A DNA stretch of 64,000 bases, taken from contig CM040764.1 of assembly GCA_022829145.1 (NCBI GenBank), positions 11,862,049 to 11,926,048 on the forward strand, written 5' to 3'. A model generated the notes under the pieces. It was given only the letters and a program-made list of their open reading frames with translations. It had not been told where the DNA came from and ran no database searches. The position numbers were made by a program, and so were the translations under genes. Position 1 is the first letter of the stretch, and each line of letters opens with the position of its first letter. The DNA is from Albula goreensis (taxonomy: Eukaryota; Chordata; Actinopteri; Albuliformes; Albulidae). Positions 24,851 through 37,480 of this stretch are shown in pieces.

Positions 24851-25959
24851 TACTGAAAGTGAAGCAGTAAACAATGATTATCTTGTTTGAGATGGAGATG
24901 GAGTGAAATTAAAACCATATCATCAAGTGGATGTCCTGTACATACAACCTTTCAACCACTCACTAAGCAGATTTGTTTAACGGGGTCATTTAGTGTGATG
25001 CGTCTAAAAGCCGTCATCCAGTTTTACGAATGATTTTGCAACAAAATGAGGATGATAACACTTTTCGTATTTTTTTTGTCTAAATCTCACTGAATTGGAA
25101 TGAAAATGTTTTTGAAGCCTGTCCTGGGCTGTTTGAAATGTTTAATATTTTCCACTCTGCGTGTCCAGGACATTTGCAGTTGGCGTCAGAATGTGGAGTT
25201 TGTCTGAGGGAGGCACTTTGAAGTGTTTGTGGTATCGCCACATCTGCAGGCAAGATGTGCATGAGAGGGGGGAGCGTGTGTCTGTTTCACTCACATCACG
25301 TGACAATGAACAACATCTCTTAACTCTTTCTCTGACAATCACACAGCGAGCGAAATAATATCCTCAAGTCTCTGTGTTGCAAAGCACAGGAAAATCCATG
25401 TTTTTTTTTTCTACTGGAATATTTGGTTGACATCACCAGAGAGACCGTTTGTGTAAATTAAGTCCTGGAATGTAAATAGGGAATGTAAAATATGGTGCCC
25501 AAGATGCTGCCAGGGCAACAGGATGCTTGTCTGTTTCAACAGTTTCCCTAAACGCTTTGTTTTCCTGAACTTTCTTGATTGAGCAACAGCATTTACAGAA
25601 AGCTTCAGCCAAATGTTATGTTTTACTGCCCTTTGTCCAACGTTCTTTATATCCTCTGCATAAACAATGCATGATTGTAGGACTCCTTAGTCATATGATC
25701 CTCATAAGCAAGACTGCATTCAAAACTAATAATAGATGAATTCACAAGTGTTTCTTCTAAAATGTTGCCATAAACTTAAATATAAAATTAATTACAGCAA
25801 TAATTTTTGAAAATAAATATAAGCCAACCAAAATTTATTTGGAGTAAGATTCTGTCATGTCATGTTAACAGATATATGTAAATGAATCTGTTTTACAATG
25901 TCTATATATAGTCCTCTTTTTCCAGCTTAACATTCCTTTTGAAATCCTAACAGCTAATC

Positions 25960-26330
25960 TTGAGAGCGGTAGGGAAGAAAGCGTTTAGGCAGTTCAGTGA
26001 ATAGACAACGGCACCCATTAAAGCGTCCCCCAGACGTGGCTGTTGGCACCATGCGGTTCAATGTGGCTGCCACTTTGGATGCCTAATACAAAAACATCTT
26101 TTATTCAATTACGACAAACGACGAGACAGCCATTTAATCAACGGTTTGGCTTGCAGCACCCATAACCGCCACGCCACAACTATTTTCACATTTCGTTAAT
26201 AACAAGGTTTTTTTTTGCCAAGACAGTTAGCCTTTCCATAAACTGCAGTACTGCTGCTGCGTTTCCCGACCAGTCCTGCGGTCCAGCCATTTGTAACTAT
26301 TATTAAAGTCATATTTCACAGCTTCGTTCA
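25960..26330. promoter_or_regulatory. candidate non-coding regulatory block G
   Basis: About 370 bp of evenly composed, non-repetitive DNA with scattered CpGs, CATTAAAGCG, CATTTAATCAACGG and CGTTAATAAC cores. It stands out strongly from the AT-rich flanks. It is one of the best enhancer candidates in the desert by appearance. Conservation was not tested. Confidence 0.3.
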
Positions 26331-27379
26331 TAAATCATACCAAGAGTTTTAAATTAGTTGGATTAATGTTTTTCTTGATTATTACTACTGCTGTAATGTA
26401 CATTAGAGTGCACTCAGACCAAAAGAACTGGTTACAGTGGGGTTCCACCCAGTTACCACTGCTCTGCTTCTCCCTTTGTGGAAATAAGAGCTCTGAACAG
26501 CTGAAGCCATGCAGGTTTTTATTTGGGGTCAAAATGGATTGGATTCCTGCTGGCCACCAGTCATATGTGTGCCAACTTGTCATAAGTGTGCCAATAGTTA
26601 CTGCATATTAACTGAGTATATTCTGATGAACTTCACACTATGGCCCCTGAGTGAACAGCTTCTGTTCTCACAGCAGCAACAAGTGTCCTCCCTAAATCCA
26701 TATGGAGAATGATTCTCATAAAGTGTGCTTGCAATTTTTTAAGAGTATGTACATGCTTTAACAAGCATCCATAATTACAGTGAAATTTAAATCGTCACAG
26801 TTACTCTCATAATATGCTTTACATTGGGAACATCTCCGGTTCCATAAGACTAAGGTATTTCGAAGATGAGTGACCTCAAATGAACTTGTCTGACCTTGAC
26901 ATTCTGATTTGTGTCAGAAAATATCTCCAAAATGTGTTCTAGAGGCAAACTGTCTTACATATTTTCATGGCTGAAATAAACTGATAGAAACCCTCATAAT
27001 TTTGTAAAGACATGTTAGTTTCAAGAAGCTGTGGACAAAGAATAGATTATGGATATATTTTGTCATGGCATGGGGAAGCAATATAAATGAAATCATCTTC
27101 CTCACAAATTTATTTAAGGCCCGATGTAAAAGCCTTTCCACAATCCTTCTTTCAAATAGAAGTACCTGTTATGAAGATGTCCAAGATTTTTTAAAAATGA
27201 GAGGACTGGGAAAGAACCCCAGACTGTCAACTTCTGTTCAAGCATATGGTCTCAAGCACCTAATAATGATGGTGGGAGAGATCTTTTTTGTGTATGTGCT
27301 GAACTGCCCTCAAAAATAAAACACTGTTTGCATCAAAAAATGTAACTTATTACAAGGCTGAACCCTGCGGAGAGAAATG

Positions 27380-27565
27380 TGTTATGCTTGCCTAGATCAA
27401 GAGACAGGAAATTCCTGCCATGAAAGCTATTCTGTTTCGAAAGCCGTGCTTGATTTAATGAAACGGCTCTCTTTCGCCAGACCCCAAGGTCAGAACGCCA
27501 CTGCAAAGGGTTTTCGGGGCCTGTTCCAAAAAACTGGCTCAACCTTGTGACTCACTTGGAAAAAG
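27380..27565. promoter_or_regulatory. candidate non-coding regulatory block H
   Basis: A compact non-repetitive block with CpGs in otherwise AT-rich DNA, with CTTGATTTAATGAAACGG and CCAAGGTCAGAACGCC (nuclear-receptor half site). Function is inferred only. Confidence 0.25.
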
Positions 27566-30500
27566 ACTATTAATCATGAAGGTAAGTCCCTTCAGAGGAA
27601 AATGATTCAGACTGGCATAGTATACACACGTGAGCTAATTCTGCTGGGAATTACAGGGTTCCAAAGGTTGCAGGGCGCAGACCAGAATTAGCACAGCTGC
27701 TTTTAGTGTACGGTTGTTTACTATCCAAACTGACATAACCTAATTAAATCAGGTGTTTGTTTTACACAAAATTAGAATGAATTCATATGTAAGCAATGCA
27801 AGCATGTGTCATTTTTACCTCCTCTGTTGTTGTTGGTTGTTTATTTTTCCAGTTGGGAATGTAGTTGAGAGTGGAAATGGAAATGTGCACTTGGCCATTA
27901 CAGATGAAGTCATAAGCCTCAAACCTGGAGCCTCACAGACTGGCATGCAGTCTGGACATAATACACCTGTCTGACATGCCTCTTTTCACTTGCCACCTGT
28001 GCCCTCCCAGCTAACATGTAAGGTCTCAAGATGAGGACAAGAATCCACTCCTCCCCCCATAGTCTTCTTATACATTATTAAATTGTATTTATTGGACCAC
28101 TGGCTCATTCTGTTGGGGCACTGCTCCACTGATGGATGCGTGCCATGGTCTGGTACCAAGTCTGGACCATGCCAGTGCCAACTGTGGCTGGCATCCTTGT
28201 GTGTTGATCTAGAACCAGCCTTACAGTGGCCCTGGGAAGCATTCGTTCAGGGAGAGTCTTTATCTTATTGCTCTCTGGTGACCCTCCCAAAAGTCAGTTG
28301 GGAGCCCCGCAGTCAGCCTGTTCTAGGCAGCATGTGAAGCGTCTTTCTCCAGCTCGTCTCTGTGCAAACTCAACTCAGGGGCCTGTTGTATGGAAAGAGG
28401 CAGTGGCTGACATGGCGTGTTTCAGAATGGAGTGTGTACAAGTATGTGCTTTCCAAAACTGACAGTGAGTTTGTAGCAATGAGCAGAGCTTGTGAATAAG
28501 ATTGGCCACTCCAAATTTGGATAAAAGGGGGAACAGCATTTTCGCCTCGGTGTGCCAGCTGTTCTTGTGAGGCGAGTCTGTTCGCTGTGCACACATGCTG
28601 TAAATATGGGCCCAGGACAGCAGATGGGCTCTGCATGGTTACCGTTGGCCTGGCCCTCACAGGGTCTCTGAGGTTAACCACTCTTCCCTCTCAGCCTCTC
28701 TGCCAACAACATCCATGATCCTGCCCAGTGTCATCCTTCTTAATATATTACTCTTATAGAATGTGATTATTGTAGAGTACTACAGAAAGATTACATCTGC
28801 AGTGTTTTGTGACTCACATAAGTGTGTCCATTTCAAACATTTCTGTGGTTATTTTGTTTGATGAATACACTTTTTTAAACTTGTGAATGCCCAAAAGTTT
28901 TTGTAAAATAGATGATGCTGTAACAACCTATTGACTGTGTTGCCTTGAAGGGATGTCTTGAATATTCTCTTAGGGGGTGGAGGGTTGGGGGGTTGGATGT
29001 CTGGAGACTGGGATACCCTTCAGACTTCCTGTTCAGAAAAAACCTTTTCAGAAATTTATTATCTCTTAACTTTGTAAGACCTGCACTTAAAAAATTATTT
29101 CCTAGTAGTAATGTTTAACATTAAAAGGTATTTTCCATAAGTCGTCTAAAAAGTATTTTTACATTTTCTGTCGAGCAACAAACAAGCTGGTCAGTCCTCA
29201 TATGATACAGTTGTCACATGTGTTAGCAGCTGGAGTACTGATACTGTGAGTAGTAGTATGGGTAATAAATTCAGATTCTTCTTGGGCTGTGGAAAAGTGA
29301 AAGATATATTAAAAATCTGAACTTCTAGTGCTAACCAGAATGGACAGGATAAATGCAACTTTCGCTGTGTGCAATATTCGACAGGCTGTTCCTCATGCAT
29401 TGAAAAAAACCCCATAAATTCAACATCTGGGTGTTTCAGACTTAATACCACTCAAAGGTTTGTGGAACAATATGCTTTAAACAATACCTGGCTGTTAGTC
29501 TAGGTCATTTAGAAATTGGCTGCCATTTTCGCTTGAATGCTTGGACAGCTATTATTTATTTATTTTTATTACTAATTTGCTATTTGAAAACCTTGTGTTC
29601 ATGAGGAATAAAGAAACCATCCAGTTCCATTTCGTGCAAATTCAAGCCATACATAGGGGACCTGAACATGATTCCTTGGGAGAAACTGCTGTACATAACA
29701 CATTTATGCAGATTGCTCCTGAAAAGAGTACATTGTATGCTAAACTGGCAACAACTGTAGCCTTTTGTCTGTAATCTCATCTGCAAGTAATTCAACTCAG
29801 CAGCGCGGTTTTGGACTGGCTGTTTAAAAATACTTATGAACTGAGCGGAATTATCTATTTTTGTACAAAGGCTCAGCATATGGCCAACCGGGTGTTTCAA
29901 TATACACTGCTGCAACCTGGCCTATATCCAATAAATATCAGCTATAATTTTTGGCATTTTACTAATCCCCTAATGCTTTAGATGTCCTTCTACAAAGTTA
30001 ACTCCTGTGAAATAATTTAATAGATAATAAATAATTCTGGAGCTTGTTAAAATGCATCAACTTATACTCTTATTTTCTCTTACATCTATATCTCATGACA
30101 TCTGTCAGAAATAAATCAGCATGGTGTACTTACAGCATCCTCAAGGCCTTATATCAGTGCAATTACATGTTTATTACAGAAGTGAGTAGTGTGCCACCGT
30201 TAGCTTCTTAAGTCTATGTCCACAACATTTATATAAAATTCAATACCATGTTATAATTATATAATACTATGATAATACGATTTTAAGTTCTGTTATTATA
30301 TAATGGGCATGGTCTTATGCTCATAAGAATTACAATTCAAATTCAGTAATAACTTGTGTAATATAATGTCTGAATACACATGAACATACTTAAAATAGCA
30401 GTATTGTAAATATTTATTTACAAATATTTTCCTACTAATTTTCTAAAACATATTGTGCTTCAAATTTATTTTAGATGATTAGAAGATAATGCCAGTCTAA

Positions 30501-31166
30501 CAAGCTAAATCTGTTGCCAGTGCATGACTGTATGACCAAAGATCTGTGAAAGAGTACACAGTCCATGTAGGTTAATGTTTTTCCCTGAGTAAGGCCATCA
30601 AGCTTCAAATGATGCCTATGGGACACTTTGAAATGTAGGTTAAAAGATTTAAAGTGAAGCAGATTTAAGATGAATTAACTGAATTAAGTGGATACACATG
30701 GCTGCTACACTGTGAAAGTTGATTACTCTTGTAAACAGTCTTATTAGTGTAATTGTGAAGTGTTACACATCTCAGGGAAAATGCCTCTACCGCGTCATAA
30801 GATCCATAACTCATTTTGGCAGGCCGTTCATGTGCACGATCGGTACGGAAACAAAGATTATCCACTTATCACGTAATCTTACCCACAGCCAATGTGCGCA
30901 GTGGTTTAAACGTACCACCTGCTGGTGTTCTTGAAGAGGCTATCAAAAAGAAACAATTTACCCTTGTAAATGGCTGAATGAAATGCAGATGCCTAACTTG
31001 CCACGATGGGCACATTTTAAATGCATCTTTTTCCTACAATTAATTCACACCTGAGAGCACAATCACCATAAAACAATCAGCATCAATATTTTATGTGTTA
31101 CATAATGTCAGTATGTGGTTGGCTTATATCTATCTTGCTTGCTTGCGTTTTCTCACTATAATACAT

Positions 31167-31207
31167 GAGAGAGAGAAGAGAGAGAGAGAGAGCGAGAGAG
31201 AGAGAGA
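31167..31207. repeat. (GA)n microsatellite
   Basis: GA dinucleotides with two small interruptions. Confidence 0.9.
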
Positions 31208-31419
31208 CTGGTTAAGTGTTTATATGTTAGACAGAAAAGTATTGACTAAAGATTCATAAATGTTATGTTTTGGAAACAACGATGGAACTTGCTCTTTAAA
31301 AAGAAATACAAAGAAAGAAATATGAAGTTCATTCATTCAGGCTAAGTATAAACATAAATTTCTTTATATAAAAAAGCATGTTAAAAGTTGTGATTTGTAT
31401 GAGAATTTTATTGGTATAA

Positions 31420-31610
31420 TCTTTTCAGCAGTGACAGGCCTGGTGTAGCTGTAAAGTCAGTGTTTGGGCGCCAGTCACAGCGCTGGTCTTTTACACGATT
31501 CATTAATGTTGTGTGTCTGTTTGCAGACGTTTGATAATCAGTTATTTGTCCCGACAGAATAAGACTGCCATCTGCTGAGGGCTGTGTGCTTCACCACAGT
31601 ACTGTAAGTG
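31420..31610. promoter_or_regulatory. candidate regulatory block I with CTCF-like site
   Basis: A non-repetitive block containing CATTAATGTT and GATAATCAGTTATTTGT, ending in CTGCCATCTGCTGAGG (31565-31580). The minus strand of the latter, CTCAGCAGATGGCAG, fits the CTCF core at 11 of 12 positions. Binding is predicted only. Confidence 0.33.
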
Positions 31611-32660
31611 AATTCTCAACTCGGTTGACAGAGCTTGTGAAAACAATGCAGGATTCTTATTTGACATAAAAGCAGTGTGTTCTGTGTTTTAAAAACAAAA
31701 CAGGGAGCCTAGAACATGATACTGGTCACTGCTTTGAACCAAATGTGATTATTGTAAAAAGAGAAAGATGTACGAGGAAAAATATTTCATTTTACTGGAA
31801 TCTTCAGTTACTTATTTTCAGTTAAGTTGCATTTTATTTCAATTATATTAAAAAATAATCAGGTTTTTTTGCTGACAGAAATGCAATTACTGATGTCACC
31901 ATTATGAATTTGAAAAAAGTAACAAGAAAATACATGATGTATTGTAACAGAAAACACATGAAATATCATTCTGAATTAGGTATGTGTACCAGCTGTAGTT
32001 ATTCAGATTTATCCACATGTTGATGTGCAATCACATTGGTCATTTGGGCAAACGTAGCCTATCTGAGTAAATTAAGGTACTGAATTCATTTGGATTACAG
32101 TGGAAGATTCATGCAGAGGCATGGTCATGTGAAGTGTCTCAGTGTCCTCCCAGTATGAATTATAGTTTTCATTTCAGATGTTCAGCCCTTGGTAAGATCT
32201 TATTTTTGTCTTGGGGAAAAGAAGTGACAAGGTGTACTTATTGTTTTTAGATTCACTGCTCTGCTTGCATTGGTCACCCAAAGCATGAACTGTTTTTTAA
32301 AAATGAAACAGGAAAAGATGTGCATGTGTTGTGTAAGGATAATTGTGAATTTAAATGTCAAAATGCATTTTGTATTGTGTCAAAGTAATTCTTCTGTTGA
32401 TATTACCATTATTTTATCTGCCATCTGTATATGTACTGAAGGCAAAGCAATATGTTAAAATATGACGAGAAAATATTTTACAGAAGACATGTGGGTCACC
32501 CTGAACAAGTGAAACAAATGAAATACAAATTTAATGCAATATTACTTTGGCCTTGGGCTTCAGCTTCAATGTGTCTCTGTCTGTGGAATTTCTATTCACT
32601 TGGGGTCTTCTTGAGTCCAGTGCCATGCTGTCTCTGCGACTGGCCTCTCTTGCTCATTCT

Positions 32661-32737
32661 GTGTGTGTGTGTGGTTGTGTGCATGCACAAATGTATGTGT
32701 GTGTGTGTGTGTGTGTGTGGTTGTGTGCATGCACAAA

Positions 32738-32769
<32 letters not shown>

Positions 32770-32770
32770 G
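32661..32770. repeat. TG microsatellite with internal 46-bp duplication
   Basis: A 24-bp phrase containing GTTGTGTGCATGCACAAATG occurs twice, at 32671-32694 and 32717-32740, embedded in TG runs. The shift is 46 bp, so a whole block of the microsatellite was duplicated recently. Confidence 0.92.
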
Positions 32771-34828
32771 GCAGGTGGTCCAGGGTGGTGCACAGCCTTT
32801 GAGCTCTGTGCCTCTTGGGTTTGGCTGTGACTTAACTGTGACCCTGAAAAGTAAGAATGTATTATTGAAAGTAGACAGATGATGGCATATTGCATTCTTA
32901 AAGCCGTGCTTTGCCACACATACAGTATGGTTTTTGTTTCACAAAGAATAGCATTTTTTAAAAATACATCAATTACACTTTGACATTGTATATTGTTGAA
33001 TAGCTTTTGTAATTTAATTTTTAGATTTCACTCAGCACAGATTGACTCATACATTACTAGGTACAGTATGTAAGTGGTTCTTTGGCTTCCTAATTTGACT
33101 GCAGACAAATGCTTGGTTGTATAACTCAAGAATGTTATACATACATTTGAGTAATGATAAACTTGTGCTCGCTGCTTGCCCTCAAAAGCAGGAAGGCAGA
33201 AAATGGGTAAAGCATGGTCCAGAATTCTTATCAGGCTCTTCAAAAAGTACAAGCAAGGAAACTCTATCATTATTTTTAAAAAATACGAGCCAAACCTGGG
33301 AAGGTGGGCAGCAAGGTGATGTATATGTGACACCTGTCTGACCTCAGCCTGCATTCCTGCAAGTCCTGTATTCCATCCTCATCTTTTCCCTGAGCAAGAA
33401 AAAACATTGAAGACAGATGGGTAGCCATGGTAAACACTGATACATACAGGAGAAAACCAAAATCATATTTTCTATGATTGCAGGGAAACGTCCATTCATA
33501 AAACTGCACAGCTGATCAGAAAGCTCTTTCAACATCAGTATAAATTGGACATCCCAATGTCCAGTACTGGGGCGGGGGGTGCAGGCTTTGTGATTTGATG
33601 CAGCAAACTGTTTCAGCTTTGGAGACAAGGTGTGGTAACAAGGCGTGTAGTCGATCCATGCCATGAGAACGTCAGTGCTGAAACATGCTGAATACCAGAC
33701 TCTGTGGCTCTCTTGGATGTTTGTCTGAAATGCCGGAGATTAATGGAAGAGACGTCAAACTAAGAACTGGTTCAATCACATTAAACCATATGTTAATCGT
33801 GAATCAGACTTCCAAGTGTAATCATGTGTGAGATGTCAGCAAAGGACATAACACTGTATAAGCCAAACCAAAGGCATTTTACAAAATGTTACATTGTGAT
33901 TACACATGTTTAATAGCTGTTTAATAAGAATATGATTCCTCATAATAACTATGTCATACTTGACAGATTTCAGTGTTTTAGATGGCTGTTTTGTTTTCCA
34001 GTGAAAACAGACGCTAAATTATTCTGAAGTCCAAACAGATTCATTTATTACTTAAGAATAATAATAGCTGATAAAAAAGCTGATAAACATACATTGCAAT
34101 TATCCTAAGCTTGCAAAAAACAGCAGGTAATATTCAAATCTTTTCAATTCCTTTTTGAATAATGTTCTTAATTTTAAACAGTTAAATTTGAAAGTGTTTT
34201 ATGAGCAGACCATCTGACCTCATGGTAACACCATTCATTCTTTTGACATCTGGACTTTGGTCGTCACCATGAAAGGTGACTGCAGTTGCTGTTGCCACAT
34301 GACTCATTCACGAGGCCAAACCATGCCATTTCATTGAATGCACCAAACACATAACTTATTTAAGTATTTTACATTCATATGATAGTTGATGAAAGGTTTG
34401 GTTACATCTTATAAATCTTCCTTTACACTTCTATTGAAATGAACGGAGTAATTTGATAATAAAATAATTCTGGGATGAGCTCTGTTAGCAAAATGAATTA
34501 CAGTTGGAATTAACATGGGGGACACGTTGATTTGATCCATCCCTCTCCCACTTCCTCAAGGGTACAGTAGCAAGCATCACTGTGAAATGAGCCTGTATCT
34601 GGGTGCTGCAGGAGATGAATGAGTGAGGAGTTTACAGACCTGAGCAGCGCTCGGTCATGAGTGCCCCCCCCCCCCATCTGAGGGTAATGGATGAGGCGTC
34701 TGCTGTGATAGGCCACTGTGAGGGGAGCAGGGATTAACCTAAGGGAGGAGAGCCTCTCCCTGCTATCAGAGCAGGTCAGAGGTACCATGGAAAGCACAGC
34801 ACACCACAAATCACATGTCTATAAATCA

Positions 34829-34868
34829 CATTAAATTACATTCATTTTGCAGACTCTCTTATACAGGT
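34829..34868. repeat. fragment of common fish repeat ('cattTagcagacgctcttatcc' type), copy 1
   Basis: Reads ATTACATTCATTTTGCAGAC then TCTCTTATACAGG, which resembles the very common teleost phrase CATTTAGCAGACGCTCTTAT followed by CCAGAGCGACTTAC. Only the first part is kept, with a few changes. A second decayed copy is at 63682-63719. Confidence 0.45.
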
Positions 34869-35529
34869 TGAATATTAGAATATGAGAAATTGGAAACTGC
34901 TGCATTATTCTTCTAGTCTCTCACATTGTAACTGGAAATTCTAAGATAAATGTTTGTAATTTATAGCTACAATTTCTAGTTACAATATTACAGAATGATA
35001 CTCGTCACAGTGTTAAAGAATACTGATTATTCAGTAATTTGTGATGTACTTCTTGTGGTGTTGAGAAGTTTCTGGAATCAACTGTTTGCACATTTTGATC
35101 TTTAAACTCAGGGAAAGTGAAATACTTTCATATTGGTGGTGGTTTTTCATACTATAACTATAATAATTTAAAATTATTTTAATGATTTATTATTAATGAT
35201 TTATTACAATTACTATTACTGTTACCATTATTATTAAACAAGTCTATATGTAGGAGCCATGTTATATTTTGGTCCAACCAAACTCTTTTCCTGAGTGTCA
35301 GCTCTCCCAACTCAAGGTGTTTTTTACTCAGCATCAAAAACTCCCAGGTGCCACTGATGCTCCAGAGAATTTCATCTTCAAAGATCGTCTGTGCTGCAGA
35401 GACATAATTGAAACTAAGCCTCCCAAGCAACTGCCTTTCAACAGCGTAATTAATTTTTAACATCTATTTTTGTTTTTAAACAAGGGCTTTCCTGGCTGTA
35501 GGAGTGTTTTCTTCCTGTGAAAAATTTTA

Positions 35530-35885
35530 AGGGCCCCCTCTTCAGCCCATAAAGAATCTTCAATTTTCCTACCGGTGAATGAGGTAATAACGAGGCTCAG
35601 ATGTTTTGGCGGCCCTAACAAGAAGCACATGTCCCAGCCATCGGGGGGCGGTAAAGGCCACGCGGGATTGCTTGAAGTTATTAATGGCAGTGAAATTTAT
35701 GCTTCCTCCTGTTTTCCCAATTAGACAAAGAAGGGGTTTTTCCCCTCTTTTTTTCTCACAAGGTCCATGCATCCACATCTGTTTCCAATAGCTCCACGCG
35801 TGATAATCTGGCCTGCAGGGTCCAGTCTGACAGCGTCTTCTCTTCACCAACTGAACGGATTACATCATGGGTCACTCCATGCATC
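35530..35885. promoter_or_regulatory. candidate non-coding regulatory block J
   Basis: About 350 bp of non-repetitive sequence with CpGs, GAAGTTATTAATGGCAG, CCCAATTAGAC and GCGTGATAATCTGGCC cores. It stands out from AT-rich flanks on both sides. It is a strong enhancer candidate by appearance. Confidence 0.3.
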
Positions 35886-36359
35886 TGATATTGGCGTCCC
35901 TTGAAAGGCAGGAAATTAATGAATGTATTGTTATGTTTTTTTATGATTTTATTTTATGTTATTTTTGTAGGGGTCTGTTATAGGTCAAAATGCCCTCCTT
36001 CCAAAAGATACAAAAAATACATCATGAAATGGATGTGGATTTTAGTCAACAGGTTACAGGGCATAATCCATGTTCTTTGCAGAAGCAAACAAAGTTTTTA
36101 AACTGTATTATGAAATGGCTATATTGACAAGCTGCTTGTTACTTCTACTTTCTGTTTTTATTTGGCCAATAGAAACCCTAATACAGTTTGTATTGTGCCA
36201 TCTTGGTTCTAGCAATTAATAATTTGTCATATATTACTGACTGACCTCAAAGATATATGTATTTTATTGACCTTTGACCTATTTGACTTTCATCACAGAT
36301 ATCATCCACAGATATTTTATTTCTGTTAATGCTTGAGAAAGCATTTGCAAAAACAAGAA

Positions 36360-37085
36360 GCTGACTCCTTTGCTAATGATGTTTTAATCTGAGCCATGGA
36401 AATGTGAGTTTGATCCAGCCTAGTCCAGCTGTTAATAGTGACATTGCACAGTGAGTTAATGATATATCTGAACCTGAGCCTCTCCCCTGATTCGCACCAA
36501 TTAGAAGCCAGAGGTCAGGGGGTTAAGAGTGTTTGCCTGGTTGCCATTTCTGCGAAAACAACTTTGTTCATTGTCGGGATCTTTAAAATACTTGTCTCCT
36601 TTGATTAGGTGAAAATGTCATCCAGATGCTCGTAAAAAGAGAGAGGCAGAGAAAAAACCCATTTCTCATGGAGTAACGATCTGGCCAATGAGAGCATGAA
36701 TGGCTGAGGATCCAGACCCAATGCCAGTGGAGGGATTTGGGTTGGGATGGGGTTGGGCAAGACCGCTGGCTGCTGGCTGCTGGCTGCTGTTAGATCCAGC
36801 CCTGTGCATCAAAGTCCAGAGCTCCCTGAGAATGCGAGGTTCCTGTACCCCAGCTTCCCAAACCCCCTCCTCTCCCACACTCCTGCTCTCTGGGATTCAC
36901 TGGAGTGGGCAGATCAAACAGCCGCACCAGGGAGGAGCCGGGCGTGGGGACACATTCCTGCCCCGCAGAGGGGTCCCTCTGTAATCACTCAAAGATGTTG
37001 GAGGGTGGAGAGGTGTGTGCTGGGAGGGGGCCGGGGGTGGAGGGGTGCTCCTGTCGCTGGTAAATAAGTAAAATCAGGTGCCAGA
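36360..37085. promoter_or_regulatory. candidate non-coding regulatory block K with GC-rich right half
   Basis: The left part (to about 36660) has GCTAATGATG, GTTAATAGTG, CCAATTAGAA and TTTGATTAGG cores. The right part (36700-37060) is GC-rich with a threefold GCTGGCTGCTG tandem and G-runs. Open frames here on both strands (about 70-106 codons) show no family resemblance. Confidence 0.25.
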
Positions 37086-37189
37086 GAGTCTAGACGCAGT
37101 GATTTTGGAGGCCTGGGACTCTGGTATCTGATACCCAATAAGGGACCTGTCTGATTGCTTGCTGTGGCCTCTTCACAGCCCATACTGCT

Positions 37190-37480
37190 TTTTAATGCCT
37201 TCCTGTTTAACGTTGAATCAGCCGTTGCTGACGACGGATCTTATTTAGGGCTGCAGCCGAGCTCTTTTTCTAAACCCGCAGACTTCCTGCTTTATTTTCT
37301 GATTGTTTTGCCTCTCACCAGGTAGTGGTCGAAGGGTTTGGGTGCACCCATTCAGCTGCTATTGGCTGAAATTAAATGGATCCCGAGCAACTATGGCAAA
37401 TGAAGGGGAGAGGTTTAAAACCACAAGCCCTGTGAGCTTCCCTTGCCCACCCTCATTTGCACATGAACCAATCATGATCA
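37190..37480. promoter_or_regulatory. candidate non-coding regulatory block L
   Basis: A non-repetitive block with GACGACGGATC, GCTATTGGCTG (an inverted CCAAT box) and GAAATTAAATGG. It may be an enhancer or a weak promoter. Conservation was not tested. Confidence 0.25.

Noticed and set aside
28120-28200. Inverted arms CATGGTC / GACCATG around a GGTACC centre
   Set aside because: Arms of only seven bases with a 15-base centre are expected by chance several times in 64 kb.
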